A stretch of 64,000 bases of DNA from Palsa-1447 sp964509885 (GCA_964509885.1 CAZDZL010000001.1:62001-126000); one strand, 5' to 3'. Shown: positions 34,233 to 43,332, counted from the first letter of the stretch. Program-made: numbers and translations. Notes: a model not told the origin generated them from the letters alone.

Positions 34233-35234
34233 ATGACCGGGAACTCCCCTGAATTCGAGCTCGCGGGGGTCGGCTCGCCGATCGTGGACCTGACCGCACA
34301 AGTCCCGGATTCCTTCCTCGCCCATGTCTCGGGCGAAAAGGGAGGCATGGTCCTGGTCGACGACGCCGAGATGGCCAGGATCCTCTCGAAGCTGGCCACA
34401 CCGCCGTCGCTGTCCTCGGGGGGATCCGCCGCCAACACCGCGTTCAACGCGGCCCGCCTCGGGCTTAGGACGACGTTCGTCGGCAAGCTCGGCAACGACG
34501 CCCTCGCGAGGGCGTATGTCGAGCGGTTCACGGCGGCCGGCGTCGACGCCTCCCGCTTCAAGCACGGGACGGTGGCGAACGCGCGCTGCCTCGCGATGGT
34601 GACCCCGGACGCCCAGCGCACGATGCGCACGAACCTCGGGGCGGCGATGACGCTTTCGCCGGCGGAGGTCTCGCCTGCGGACTTCAAGGGGGTGAGCCAC
34701 GCGCACATCGAGGGGTACCTCGTGTTCAACGAGGCGCTGTGCGACGCCGTGCTGGCGGCGGCGCGCGCGGCGGGCTGCACGATCAGCCTCGACCTCTCGT
34801 CCTTCGAGGTCGTGAACGCCAAGAGGGACTGGATGTTCAGGCAGTTCGGCCACGGCATCGACGTCGTGTTCGCGAACGAGGACGAAATCCGCGCGCTCTA
34901 TCCCGAGAAAAAGGGCGGCTTCGAGTCGCTGGCCCGCGAGCTCGCCACGCACGACGTGGTCGCCGCGGTCAAGATGGGCCGCGACGGCGCGTGGATCGGC
35001 AAGGGCGATGAGATCCACAGAATCGCCCCCGTGCACATCCACGACGTGATCGACACCAACGGTGCCGGCGACGCCTGGGCCGCGGGATTTCTCTTCGGAT
35101 ACATCAGGGGACGGCCCCTCGGTGAATGCGGGGCCATGGCCTCCGTCATGGGCGCCGAAACCGTCCGGCACCTGGGTCCGCTCATTCCGGACTCCGTATG
35201 GGAAGAAGTGAAGCTGCGGGCCCTGAAAGTTTAG
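34233..35234 (+). CDS. PfkB-family carbohydrate/nucleoside kinase
   Basis: 333 residues. The first PfkB signature is GGSAANTAFNAARLGLRTTF with GKLGNDALARAYVERF. The second is DTNGAGDAWAAGFLFGYIRG, whose aspartate is the catalytic base. The extended N-terminus with GKGGMVLVDDAEM-like text (EKGGMVLVDDAEMARIL) and FANEDEIRALYP is typical of the adenosine kinase-like subgroup in bacteria. It phosphorylates a sugar or nucleoside hydroxyl with ATP; the exact substrate is uncertain. The 3' side leads into an AT-rich regulatory region. Confidence 0.85.
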   Translation: MTGNSPEFELAGVGSPIVDLTAQVPDSFLAHVSGEKGGMVLVDDAEMARILSKLATPPSLSSGGSAANTAFNAARLGLRTTFVGKLGNDALARAYVERFTAAGVDASRFKHGTVANARCLAMVTPDAQRTMRTNLGAAMTLSPAEVSPADFKGVSHAHIEGYLVFNEALCDAVLAAARAAGCTISLDLSSFEVVNAKRDWMFRQFGHGIDVVFANEDEIRALYPEKKGGFESLARELATHDVVAAVKMGRDGAWIGKGDEIHRIAPVHIHDVIDTNGAGDAWAAGFLFGYIRGRPLGECGAMASVMGAETVRHLGPLIPDSVWEEVKLRALKV

Positions 35235-35278
35235 TATTCGGGTACGCGCCATCGGTGATTTGTGATGATAAGTCGTTT

Positions 35279-35298
35279 TTCAATAATATCTTATTGAA
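35279..35298. promoter_or_regulatory. AT-rich inverted repeat, possible terminator or operator
   Basis: TTCAATAA and TTATTGAA form perfect 8-base arms around a 4-base TATC loop. It lies 45 bp after the kinase stop, and a run of T follows shortly after. The stem has only two G-C pairs, so it would be a weak terminator; an operator is equally likely. It stands out in a ~70% G+C genome. Confidence 0.45.
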
Positions 35299-35318
35299 GC
35301 AAACGATTTTTTATTTGC

Positions 35319-35347
35319 CAGATTACTCTGTGTAGTAGAGTAATCTG
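35319..35347. promoter_or_regulatory. Perfect 11-bp inverted repeat immediately before the ABC operon
   Basis: CAGATTACTCT and AGAGTAATCTG are perfect complements around a 7-base spacer (gtgtagt). The repeat ends two bases before the ATG at 35350 and occupies the place of the ribosome site. It may be an operator for the winged-helix regulator encoded at 35932, or an RNA hairpin that controls translation of the first gene. Confidence 0.6.
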
Positions 35348-35349
35348 TC

Positions 35350-35925
35350 ATGAACATTTCACCCGAAGAGGCGGCCCAAGCGCTTAGGGAGATCGAGGCG
35401 TCTCGCTCCGCCATGCGCCGGGCAATCCAGACCCACAGGGGCCATCTTTATCTTTGGCTTTGGGGCTGCATCTGGGTCGTCGTATCGATCATCAACTGGA
35501 TGTATGAGCAAAGGGCCCTGCCCGCCATGCTGTGGATCATGGGATTCGGCTGCTTGGCCACGGTCGTAATCGGGATGGTGCAGGGAGGCCAGATCCGGGC
35601 CAGGATCGACCCGCGGTTCATGAAGGTCTGCGCCACGCTCCTCATCTTCGGCTACTGCGTGTGGCCCTACCTCCTCGGCGACCTGCGCTCTTACGACTTC
35701 CGCTCCTACAAAGGCGCCTACGGCTACTTCACGGTTATTTGGATGCAGCTCTACATGGTCGCGGGCATCTGGTTCGACAGCTTCTGGTTCTGGGTCGGCC
35801 TCGCCGTGACTGTGATCATCGTGACAACGCTGATGTTCGCCCCCGCGCTCTTCTGGGGTGCCACCCTGCTCCTCGGCCTGGTGCTCTTCGGAAGCGGCTT
35901 TCTCGTGCGCAACACCTGGCATTGA
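35350..35925 (+). CDS. Polytopic membrane protein of unknown function, first gene of ABC operon
   Basis: 191 residues. A short cytoplasmic helix (SPEEAAQALREIEASRSAMR) precedes about six membrane segments rich in tryptophan and tyrosine, such as LYLWLWGCIWVVVSIINW and FWFWVGLAVTVIIVTTLMF. The family is unknown. I associate such proteins with a small winged-helix regulator gene next door, as here at 35932. The start ATG lies two bases after a perfect palindrome, and no classical ribosome site is visible. Confidence 0.75.
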   Translation: MNISPEEAAQALREIEASRSAMRRAIQTHRGHLYLWLWGCIWVVVSIINWMYEQRALPAMLWIMGFGCLATVVIGMVQGGQIRARIDPRFMKVCATLLIFGYCVWPYLLGDLRSYDFRSYKGAYGYFTVIWMQLYMVAGIWFDSFWFWVGLAVTVIIVTTLMFAPALFWGATLLLGLVLFGSGFLVRNTWH

Positions 35926-35931
35926 CCGGCG

Positions 35932-36222
35932 ATGAACGAGCTCGATTCCATCATCCACCAGCCGGCGCGCCTGCAGATCATGTCGGCGATCTGCCAGCTC
36001 GGTGACGGCGTGCGGGTGGATTTCACCTTCCTGAAGGACAGCCTCGGCCTCACAGACGGCAACCTGGGCGCGCATCTGGCGACGCTGGAGGCGAAGGGCT
36101 ACATTGCGATCGACAAGGAGTTCGTCGCGCGGCGCCCGAAGACCTTTGTCGCGGCGACGCCCGCCGGGCGCGCCGCATTTGCCGCGCACGTCGCGGCGCT
36201 CCACTCGATTCTCCCGAAATGA
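35932..36222 (+). CDS. Winged-helix transcriptional regulator (MarR/ArsR-like)
   Basis: 96 residues. The chain reads as a winged helix: IIHQPARLQIMSAICQLGDG, the helix pair VDFTFLKDSLGLTDGNLGAH (recognition helix), LATLEAKGYIAIDKEF, and the wing RRPKTFVAATPAGRAAF. It fits the HTH_34-type family found beside small membrane proteins and ABC exporters. It overlaps the ABC ATPase gene by 4 bases (ATGA) and probably represses its own operon through the palindromes at 35279-35347; that target is inferred from position. Confidence 0.85.
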   Translation: MNELDSIIHQPARLQIMSAICQLGDGVRVDFTFLKDSLGLTDGNLGAHLATLEAKGYIAIDKEFVARRPKTFVAATPAGRAAFAAHVAALHSILPK

Positions 36223-37154
36223 CGACGACCCCTCCCCTCCTTTCCGCCAAGGGCGCCGTCAAGCGCTACGGCTCGCTCACGGCCCTTGACGGGGTGTCGC
36301 TCGACATCGCCCAGGGCGAATTCTTCGGGCTCCTTGGGCCCAACGGCGCAGGCAAGTCCACCTTCATGTCGCTGGTCGCCGGGCTGCGTCCGCTCGACGG
36401 CGGCACGCTCACGGTCGACGGAGAGGGCGTCGCGGCGGGCTCGGCGCGGGCCCGCCAGGCGCTCGGCCTCGTCCCGCAGCACATCGCGCTCTACGAGGAC
36501 CTGAGCGCCGAGGCCAACCTGAGGATCTTCGGCGAGCTCTACCGCCTGAGCGGCACCACGCTCAGGGAGCGCGTCGAGCACGCGCTCGACGCGGTCCAGC
36601 TCGCCGACCGCAGGGGGGACCTCGTGAAGGTGTTCTCCGGCGGTATGAAGCGGCGCCTGAACCTCGCGGCTGCGCTGCTTCACCGGCCGAAGCTCCTCCT
36701 CTGCGACGAGCCGACGGTGGGCGTCGATCCCCAGTCGCGAAACGCCATCTTCGACTACCTGCAGGAGCTCAACCGCTCCGGCCTGACCGTCATCTACTCC
36801 ACGCACTACATGGAGGAGGCGACACGGCTCTGCTCGAGGATCGGGATCATTGACCACGGGAAGATACTGGCCCTTGGCACGATCGACGAGCTCCTTGCCC
36901 GGCTGCCGTTCGAGGAGGAGGTCCGCTTCCCGTCGTCGGCGGCGACGGCGGCGCTCGCGCTGGAGCTCGCCGCCCTCGGCGAGCTCTCCACGGTCGAGGG
37001 TGTCCACCGGTTCCGGCCGAGGCCGGGATACCCGATGAGCGCGTTCTATTCCCTCACCGAGGGGCACGCGCTGCCCGCCCGGATCTTCACAAGCCAGCGC
37101 CCCACCCTCGAGGCGCTCTTCCTGCAGCTCACCGGCCGCGTCCTCCGCGAATAA
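36219..37154 (+). CDS. ABC exporter ATP-binding protein
   Basis: 311 residues. Walker A is GPNGAGKST, the signature is VFSGGMKRRLNLAAALLHRP, and Walker B follows in LLLCDEPTVGVDPQSRN, then IYSTHYMEEATRLC with the switch histidine. The ~70-residue C-terminal tail after the ATPase core is typical of drug/lipid exporter ATPases of the ABC-2 class. It works with the permease at 37156, whose start lies 1 bp after this stop. Confidence 0.92.
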   Translation: MTTTPPLLSAKGAVKRYGSLTALDGVSLDIAQGEFFGLLGPNGAGKSTFMSLVAGLRPLDGGTLTVDGEGVAAGSARARQALGLVPQHIALYEDLSAEANLRIFGELYRLSGTTLRERVEHALDAVQLADRRGDLVKVFSGGMKRRLNLAAALLHRPKLLLCDEPTVGVDPQSRNAIFDYLQELNRSGLTVIYSTHYMEEATRLCSRIGIIDHGKILALGTIDELLARLPFEEEVRFPSSAATAALALELAALGELSTVEGVHRFRPRPGYPMSAFYSLTEGHALPARIFTSQRPTLEALFLQLTGRVLRE

Positions 37155-37155
37155 C

Positions 37156-38484
37156 ATGCATCCCATCCTCGTCCTCGTCCGAAAGGACATCTCCCTGTTC
37201 CTGAAGGACAGGGCCGCCATCTCCCTCACGCTGCTCGTGCCCTTCGCACTCATCTACCTCTTCGGGCAGATCTACCGTGTGAACGCGTCGGATCCCGGCC
37301 CGGCCGGGATACCCGTCGCGGTCGTGAACCAGAGCGACAACCCGGCGGCCGCGCGGCTCGTCGACGCGCTGCGGGGCGAGAAGGCCTTCAAGGTCATCAC
37401 CGAGTTCACCAACCCCGACAAGACCACGCGCCCGCTTGCCGAGGCGGACCTGCGCCCCCTCATGCACGCGGACAGGTTCCGGTTCGCGCTCGTGATCCCG
37501 GCGGATGTCATAAAGTCGGAGGAACTCGGGGTCCACCTGAAGACCTACTCCAACCCGAGGAATGCCGTCGAGGCCGAGACCGTGCAGGGGATCCTGCAGA
37601 AGACGCTCTTCTCCAAGGTGCCCCAGCTCCTCGGCCAGTCCCTGCAGGCGCGGGCCCGCTCCTACCTGGGCGTAGAGCGGTTGGACGCCTTCAATTCTTC
37701 CATCGCCTCGGCGGTCGCGCGCAACTTCGGGGGCGACGAGGCCGCGATAAAGGCACGGATCTCCGGCGGCGAGTTCGTCTCCCAGGGCCCCTCAAGCGGG
37801 GGCGCCGCGGGCACCGGCGACGTGCTCTCCCGGATCGTCAGGATAGACAATGTCCAGGTCGAGGGCGTCGGCGTGAAGTCGCCCATGGCCACGCTCCTCG
37901 TGGGCGGCTGGGCGATTCAGTTCCTGCTGTTCGCCGTGACGGCCTCCGCGACGTCGCTCTTCCGAGAGAAGGAGCACGGGATCTTCCAGAGGGTCCTCTC
38001 GGCGCCCGTTACCCGCGGCGACATCCTCTGGAGCAAGTTCCTCTACGGGATATGCCTCGGCCTCGCGCAGTTGGTCATCCTCTTCTTTGCGGGCCACCTC
38101 CTCTACGGGATCGAGGTCGGGGGCCAGATCGGGCTGCTGGTCGTCATCTGCATCTTCGCCGCCGCCGCCTGCACCTCCTTCGGCATGCTGATCGCGGCTG
38201 TGTCCCAGACGCAGGACTCCGCACGCGGCCTCGCCACCTTCGCGATCCTGCTCATGTCCGCCATCGGCGGGGCGTGGTTCCCTGTCAGCTTCATGCCGGA
38301 GTTCATCCAGAAGTTCAGCCGGCTGACGCTGGTGTACTGGTCCATGGAGGGCTTCAGCCAGGTGCTTTGGGCCCGCGCCACGCTGGCGGAGCTCCTGCCG
38401 ACCCTCGGGTGGCTCACGCTCATGACGGGGGCCGTGATGGGGGTCTCCGTCTGGCGCTTCAACCGGGGCCGGATCTTCGAGTGA
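37156..38484 (+). CDS. ABC-2 type permease
   Basis: 442 residues. One N-terminal membrane helix (ISLTLLVPFALIYLFGQIY) is followed by a ~230-residue extracytoplasmic domain and five C-terminal membrane segments. The segment SLFREKEHGIFQRVLSAPVTRGDILWSKF marks the ABC2_membrane family (residues given only in part). The C-terminal half has GGAWFPVSFMPEF, the usual periplasmic re-entrant part. It probably exports a small molecule or lipid with the ATPase at 36219. The cargo is unknown. Confidence 0.9.
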   Translation: MHPILVLVRKDISLFLKDRAAISLTLLVPFALIYLFGQIYRVNASDPGPAGIPVAVVNQSDNPAAARLVDALRGEKAFKVITEFTNPDKTTRPLAEADLRPLMHADRFRFALVIPADVIKSEELGVHLKTYSNPRNAVEAETVQGILQKTLFSKVPQLLGQSLQARARSYLGVERLDAFNSSIASAVARNFGGDEAAIKARISGGEFVSQGPSSGGAAGTGDVLSRIVRIDNVQVEGVGVKSPMATLLVGGWAIQFLLFAVTASATSLFREKEHGIFQRVLSAPVTRGDILWSKFLYGICLGLAQLVILFFAGHLLYGIEVGGQIGLLVVICIFAAAACTSFGMLIAAVSQTQDSARGLATFAILLMSAIGGAWFPVSFMPEFIQKFSRLTLVYWSMEGFSQVLWARATLAELLPTLGWLTLMTGAVMGVSVWRFNRGRIFE

Positions 38485-38533
38485 GGCCCCGGGGGGCGTC
38501 CCCGGCCACATTTTCTTTGCGGAGGGGCGCCCC

Positions 38534-39832
38534 GTGCGCGAGAGTCCGCGGCTTCCCATGCCCGAGGACCTGACCGCCCTTGTCACCGCCATGGCCGTGC
38601 GCGCCCGCGCGGCCTCGCTGGCGCTCGCGGTTTCTCCGGGCAGTGCTCGGAACGCCGCGCTCATGGACCTGGCGGACAGGATCGAGCGCTCCCATGGGGC
38701 CCTCCTGGCCTCCAATGCCCTCGACCTGGCCTCGGCAAAGGCGGGCGGCCTCGCGCCGGCGCAGGTCGACCGGCTCACCCTGACGCCCGAGAGGCTCGCG
38801 CACCTGGCCGAGTCCGTGCGCCAGGTCGCGGCGCTGCCCGACCCGCTCGGGGAGGTGCTTGAGGAATCGACCCGCCCGAACGGGCTCAGGCTGCGCAAGG
38901 TGCGCGTGCCGATCGGCGTCATCGGCGTCATCTTCGAGGCGCGCCCGAACGTCACGGTCGACTGCGCCGTGCTCTGCCTGAAGAGCGGCAACGCCTCCAT
39001 CCTGCGCGGCGGCAAGGAGATCTTCGAGACGAACAGGGCGCTCGCGGCGCTCATCTCGGCGTCGCTGGGCGCCGCGGGCCTTCCGGCCGACGCGGTGCAG
39101 CTTGTCCCGACGACCGACAGGGCCGCCCTGGAGGCCCTCCTGCGGCTGGACGCCTACATCCACTGCATTATCCCGCGCGGCGGCGAGGGGCTGATCCGGT
39201 TTGTCGCCGAGAACAGCACGATCCCGGTCATAAAGCACTTCACAGGGGTCTGCTTCGTCTACCTGGACAAGGGCGCGGATCCCGCCATGGCCGAGTCCAT
39301 CGCCGTGAACGCGAAGACCCAGCGCCCCGGCGTCTGCAACGCGGCCGAGCAGATCCTCGTGCACGCAGACGTCGCCGCGGCGCTCCTGCCGCGCGTGGGA
39401 AGGGCCCTGGCCGCGAAGGGCGTCGCGCTGCGCTGCGACGGCGCCTCCGCCGGGATTCTCGGCAACGCCGGCATCGCCGCGGAGCCCGCGTCGGCGGCCG
39501 ACTTCACGACGGAGTTCCTCGACCTCGTGGTCGCCGTGCGGGTCGTGGCCTCCCTCGACGAGGCGGTCGCGACCATCAACCGGGACGGCTCCGCGCACAG
39601 CGACGCCATCGTGACGGCCGACAGGGCCGCCGCGGACCGGTTCATGGCGGGCGTCGACAGCGCCGCGGTGTTCTGGAACGCGAGCACGCGTTTCAACGAC
39701 GGGTTCGAGTTCGGGTTCGGCGCCGAGATAGGGATCAGCACGGACCGGCTCCATGCGCGAGGCCCCATGGGCCTGCGGGAGCTCTGCAGCTACAAGTGGC
39801 TCGTGACGGGGACGGGCCAGGTCCGGGGATAG
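38534..39832 (+). CDS. proA: Glutamate-5-semialdehyde dehydrogenase
   Basis: 432 residues from GTG 38534, which has a GGAGGGG ribosome site 6-8 bases upstream; ATG 38558 would shorten it by eight. ProA segments are VRVPIGVIGVIFEARPNVTV, KSGNASILRGGKE, YIHCIIPRGGEGLIRF and the catalytic cysteine in TQRPGVCNAAEQILVH. The end ARGPMGLRELCSYKW is diagnostic. It makes glutamate 5-semialdehyde in proline synthesis. proB is not in the window. Confidence 0.94.
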   Translation: MRESPRLPMPEDLTALVTAMAVRARAASLALAVSPGSARNAALMDLADRIERSHGALLASNALDLASAKAGGLAPAQVDRLTLTPERLAHLAESVRQVAALPDPLGEVLEESTRPNGLRLRKVRVPIGVIGVIFEARPNVTVDCAVLCLKSGNASILRGGKEIFETNRALAALISASLGAAGLPADAVQLVPTTDRAALEALLRLDAYIHCIIPRGGEGLIRFVAENSTIPVIKHFTGVCFVYLDKGADPAMAESIAVNAKTQRPGVCNAAEQILVHADVAAALLPRVGRALAAKGVALRCDGASAGILGNAGIAAEPASAADFTTEFLDLVVAVRVVASLDEAVATINRDGSAHSDAIVTADRAAADRFMAGVDSAAVFWNASTRFNDGFEFGFGAEIGISTDRLHARGPMGLRELCSYKWLVTGTGQVRG

Positions 39833-39901
39833 GCCCCCGGGCGCCAAGGATTGGTTTGCGTGGAACCATCCTGCGCGCCACGTTTCTTGAGAGAGTAAAC
39901 G

Positions 39902-40576
39902 ATGAACCGCGCCCCCCATTTTCTCCTCGCTCTCATGCTCGCGGCCGCCACCTCGGCCGCCCAGGAAACAGCGCCCGCCCCGGCGCAGCCGCAGACCACC
40001 GACGCGTCGTCCGTCGTCCTCGCGGCCCGGCCGAGGGACGCCGCCGAGCCTGTGCCGCCCCCCGACGAGGCGTCGCGGTCCGTCTCCTCGAAGGTCGCGG
40101 CGGCCCTTTCCCTGGGCGCGCCCAAGTACAGCCCCCCGACCCCCACGCCGACGCAGCCCGCCGAGCCGCTGGACATGCGCGACTACGACAAGCCGAAGAA
40201 CGAGATCCACCGGCTGCCCAAGTTCGTGGTGCGCGAGGCGCGGCCCCCTATTTTCAGGAACCAGGACCTCTTAACGAGGGACGGCATGCTCGACCTCACC
40301 ATGAAGGGCCACGCGGGCCTCTATTTCGGAAACATCTTCGGTCTCAATGCCAACCCCAAGCCCGGCAGCCCCGCCTACCAGATGATGGTGGACGACCAGC
40401 GCAAGGAGAACATGGACGACCTCTACGACGAGGCCCATGCGATGTCGCAGGGGGGCGACTCCGCCCAGGCCCGCTACCTCCTGCAGCAGAGCGACAGCAC
40501 GTACATGCGCGGCGGCGGCACCTGGGACTGGACCGGGACCGGCCGGGTCGGAGGACTCACGGGGGCGGATAAGTGA
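39902..40576 (+). CDS. Secreted hypothetical protein
   Basis: 224 residues from ATG 39902. A signal peptide (FLLALMLAAATSAAQ) leads into a long Ala/Pro-rich region (APAPAQPQTTD, PPTPTPTQPAEP), then DYDKPKNEIHRLPKFVVREA, which carries the FVVRE box, and a conserved-looking domain with KGHAGLYFGNIFGLNANPKP. It ends in a glycine-rich tail. The family is not recognised. It is translationally coupled to birA by a 4-base GTGA overlap, a curious pairing for a secreted protein. Confidence 0.7.
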   Translation: MNRAPHFLLALMLAAATSAAQETAPAPAQPQTTDASSVVLAARPRDAAEPVPPPDEASRSVSSKVAAALSLGAPKYSPPTPTPTQPAEPLDMRDYDKPKNEIHRLPKFVVREARPPIFRNQDLLTRDGMLDLTMKGHAGLYFGNIFGLNANPKPGSPAYQMMVDDQRKENMDDLYDEAHAMSQGGDSAQARYLLQQSDSTYMRGGGTWDWTGTGRVGGLTGADK

Positions 40577-41556
40577 CCGAAACGCTGATCCTGCGGGAGC
40601 TCCTCGCGGCCGAGCCGGGCTGGGTTTCCGGCGGCGCCATCGCGACGAAGCTCGGGGTGAGCCGCGTCTCGGTCTGGCACCAGATGGAGAAGCTGCGGGC
40701 GCAGGGCTTCGGCTTCGAGGCGCTGCCCGCGCGCGGCTACCGGCTGTCCCGGCGCCCGAGGATGCTCCACGCCGGCCTCGTGGAGGCCCAGCTCAAGGTC
40801 CGCCGCAAGGGGTTCACCTTCCTCGTCCTCGACGAGGTCGACAGCACGAACGACGAGTGCGCCCGCCAGCTCGCGGCGGGGCGCGCCGCGCCCTTCGCGG
40901 TGTTCGCCCAGAAGCAGACGCGCGGGCGCGGGCGGTTCGGGCGCGTGTGGCACAGCGAGGCGAACGGCAACCTCTACTCGAGCTTCGCATTCCGGCCGCG
41001 CATCGAGCCCGGCCGTATGCAGACCTTCACCCTCTGGATGGGGGTCACGATCTGCGAGCTCGTGTCCCGGTTCGTCCCGTTGGCGCCGGGGATCAAGTGG
41101 CCCAACGACATCGTCTTCGACGGCAGGAAGGCGGGCGGGATGCTGACCGAGGCGCGCGTGGACGCCGACCAGATCCGGGACCTTGTGTTCGGCCTCGGGC
41201 TCAATGTGAACAGCCCGGCCGCCGACTGGCCCGCAGACCTCGCGCGCCGGGCGGTCTCGCTCTCCGAGCTCGCGGGGGCCGCCGTCGACCTGAACCACCT
41301 CACGGCGGCGCTCATCGGGCGCGTGCTCCTGGCCTACGAGCGCTTCATCGAGGGCGAGCATGTCGACATGTTCGCCGAGCTCTGGAACAAGTACGACGTC
41401 CTGCGGGGCCGCGAGATCACGCTCGCCGAGGGCGGGCGCAAGCGGCGGGGCAAGGTGCTCGGCGTCGACGACGTGGGCTCCCTCCTCCTGCGCGACGACC
41501 ACGGGCGCACCCGGGGCTTCCGCGCCGGCGAGGTCACCGTTGAAAAGGGCGCCTGA
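40573..41556 (+). CDS. birA: Biotin-[acetyl-CoA-carboxylase] ligase (with N-terminal HTH)
   Basis: 327 residues from GTG 40573. The N-terminal ~65 residues are the regulator-type winged helix (GAIATKLGVSRVSVWHQMEKL). The catalytic domain has DEVDSTNDECAR, the biotinyl-AMP loop GRGRFGRVWHSEANGNLY, and KWPNDIVFDGRKAGGMLTEA. A small C-terminal SH3-like part follows. It attaches biotin to acetyl-CoA carboxylase, and the HTH suggests it also represses biotin genes. It precedes the Gld-like ABC genes by 13 bp. Confidence 0.92.
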   Translation: MTETLILRELLAAEPGWVSGGAIATKLGVSRVSVWHQMEKLRAQGFGFEALPARGYRLSRRPRMLHAGLVEAQLKVRRKGFTFLVLDEVDSTNDECARQLAAGRAAPFAVFAQKQTRGRGRFGRVWHSEANGNLYSSFAFRPRIEPGRMQTFTLWMGVTICELVSRFVPLAPGIKWPNDIVFDGRKAGGMLTEARVDADQIRDLVFGLGLNVNSPAADWPADLARRAVSLSELAGAAVDLNHLTAALIGRVLLAYERFIEGEHVDMFAELWNKYDVLRGREITLAEGGRKRRGKVLGVDDVGSLLLRDDHGRTRGFRAGEVTVEKGA

Positions 41557-41569
41557 GCCCCCGCCCGCG

Positions 41570-42574
41570 ATGAACCCCGTCCCCGTACAGCCGGCCATCG
41601 AGGTGTCCCATCTCGTGAAGAGCTACGCGGGCGTTCTCGCCGTCAACGACATCAGCTTCACCGTGCCGCGGGGGGAGATCATCGGGTTCCTCGGGCCCAA
41701 CGGCGCCGGCAAGTCGACCACGATGAGGATCCTGACCGGCTACCTGCCCGCGACGTCGGGCCATGTGTCGATCTGCGGCTTCCCGGTGGCGTCGGAGCCC
41801 GACGCGGTCAAGAGGCGGGTGGGCTACATGCCGGAAAACAACCCGCTGCCCGACGACATGCGGGTCAGCGAATACCTCTACTTCAGGGGCAGGCTGAAGG
41901 AGGTGCCCCGCCGCAAGCTCGGCTCCCGGATCGACGAGGTCCTGGAGCTCTGCGACCTGAAGCGGGTCCGCCACAAGATCATCGGCAAGCTCTCCAAGGG
42001 GTTCCGCCAGAGGGTCGGCATCGCCGAGTCCGTCCTCGCCGAGCCGCCCGTCATCATCATGGACGAGCCAACGATCGGCCTGGACCCGCACCAGATCCTG
42101 ATCGTGCGCGACCTGATCGCGAGCCTGCGCGGGCGCATGACCGTCCTCATCTCGAGCCACATCCTGCCCGAGATCGAGATGACCTGCGACCGCGTGCTCA
42201 TCATCAACCAGGGAAGGATCGTCGCCCAGGGGACACCGGCGGACCTGAGGCGGGAGGTCCTGGGGCAGTCGGCCTACGAGATCGAGGCCGCCGGCGCACT
42301 CGGGTCCCTGTCCTTCCTCCTGGGCTCCATCGACCCCGGGCTCTCCGTGGCCTCCGAGGGGGAGCCCGACCTCCAGGGGTTCCGCACGATCAAGCTGAAG
42401 ACCCTCAATCCAGAGGACTCGGGCGAGGCGATCCTGCGCGCGTGCCTCTCCGAGGGCCTGCGCGTGCGCGCGATCAGCCGGGCGCACCCCACCCTCGAGG
42501 ACGTCTTCCTCGCGGCAACGCGCCGCAGCTGGGACGCCGTGATGGAGGACCGGGGGGGGCCTGGGCCGTCATGA
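41570..42574 (+). CDS. ABC transporter ATP-binding protein (GldA-like)
   Basis: 334 residues from ATG 41570. Walker A is FLGPNGAGKST, the signature region is GKLSKGFRQRVGIAESVLAE, and Walker B is VIIMDEPTIGLDPHQI, followed by LISSHILPEIEMTCDR. The sequence between, GYMPENNPLPDDMRVSEYL, is characteristic of the GldA/NosF-like group. It overlaps the permease gene by 4 bases. In gliding Bacteroidota GldA acts with GldF and GldG; in Verrucomicrobiota the cargo of this set is not known. Confidence 0.9.
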   Translation: MNPVPVQPAIEVSHLVKSYAGVLAVNDISFTVPRGEIIGFLGPNGAGKSTTMRILTGYLPATSGHVSICGFPVASEPDAVKRRVGYMPENNPLPDDMRVSEYLYFRGRLKEVPRRKLGSRIDEVLELCDLKRVRHKIIGKLSKGFRQRVGIAESVLAEPPVIIMDEPTIGLDPHQILIVRDLIASLRGRMTVLISSHILPEIEMTCDRVLIINQGRIVAQGTPADLRREVLGQSAYEIEAAGALGSLSFLLGSIDPGLSVASEGEPDLQGFRTIKLKTLNPEDSGEAILRACLSEGLRVRAISRAHPTLEDVFLAATRRSWDAVMEDRGGPGPS

Positions 42575-43332
42575 AGCACTTCCTCACAATCCTGGCCCAC
42601 GAGGTGCGCATGCTCCTCGTGAGCCCAAGCACCTACATCGCGGCCGTGGGCTTCCTCTCCGTGATGGGGTTCATCTTCACGGGCATCCTCGAGGCCTACA
42701 GCAAGGCGCCGCAGGAGCTCTCGCCCGCGGCGATCTTCTTCGAGGTCTACTATTTCCCGGCCATCTTCATGGTCCCGCTCCTCACCATGAAGTGCCTGGC
42801 CGACGAGCGCAGGCTCGGCACGATCGAGACACTCCTGACGACGCCCGTCACGACGGCCGAGGTCGTCCTCGGAAAGTATGCGGCCGCCTACCTGCTCTAC
42901 CTGCTCTTCTGGGCGTCCACCGCCGGGTTCTTCGTCATCCTGAAGCGCTTCGCGGGCGACGCCCACCTGATCGACCCCGGCCCCATCCTCGGCGGCTACC
43001 TCTTCGTGTCGGTCTCCGGGCTCCTGTTCATAGCGATCGGCGTGTTCGCGAGCTCGCTCTCCCGCAACCAGGCGGTCGCCGGCATGCTCTGCGTCACGAT
43101 GCTGGTCGGGCTCATCTTCGGCGTGCAGTACCTCGCCAACGCGTCGTGGATGGAGCGCGAGGCCCTGTCGCCCCTCAAGGCGGCCGTGAACTACGCCCAG
43201 ATCCAGCAGCACTACCAGGACTTCACCCGGGGCGTGGTCGACATGCGCGAGCTCCTCTTCTACGTCAGCGGGACGTTCATCGCCCTGATCTTCAGCATCC
43301 TCTCGGTCGAGACGAAGATGCTCCACAGCTGA
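42571..43332 (+). CDS. ABC-2 permease (GldF-like)
   Basis: 253 residues with six membrane segments. The start MKHFLTILAHEVRMLLVSPS, the segment MKCLADERRLGTIETLLTTP in the first cytoplasmic loop, and GKYAAAYLLYLLFW are standard for GldF-type permeases. It overlaps the ATPase gene 41570 by 4 bases (ATGA) and is followed after 9 bp by the GldG-like gene. Confidence 0.9.
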   Translation: MKHFLTILAHEVRMLLVSPSTYIAAVGFLSVMGFIFTGILEAYSKAPQELSPAAIFFEVYYFPAIFMVPLLTMKCLADERRLGTIETLLTTPVTTAEVVLGKYAAAYLLYLLFWASTAGFFVILKRFAGDAHLIDPGPILGGYLFVSVSGLLFIAIGVFASSLSRNQAVAGMLCVTMLVGLIFGVQYLANASWMEREALSPLKAAVNYAQIQQHYQDFTRGVVDMRELLFYVSGTFIALIFSILSVETKMLHS

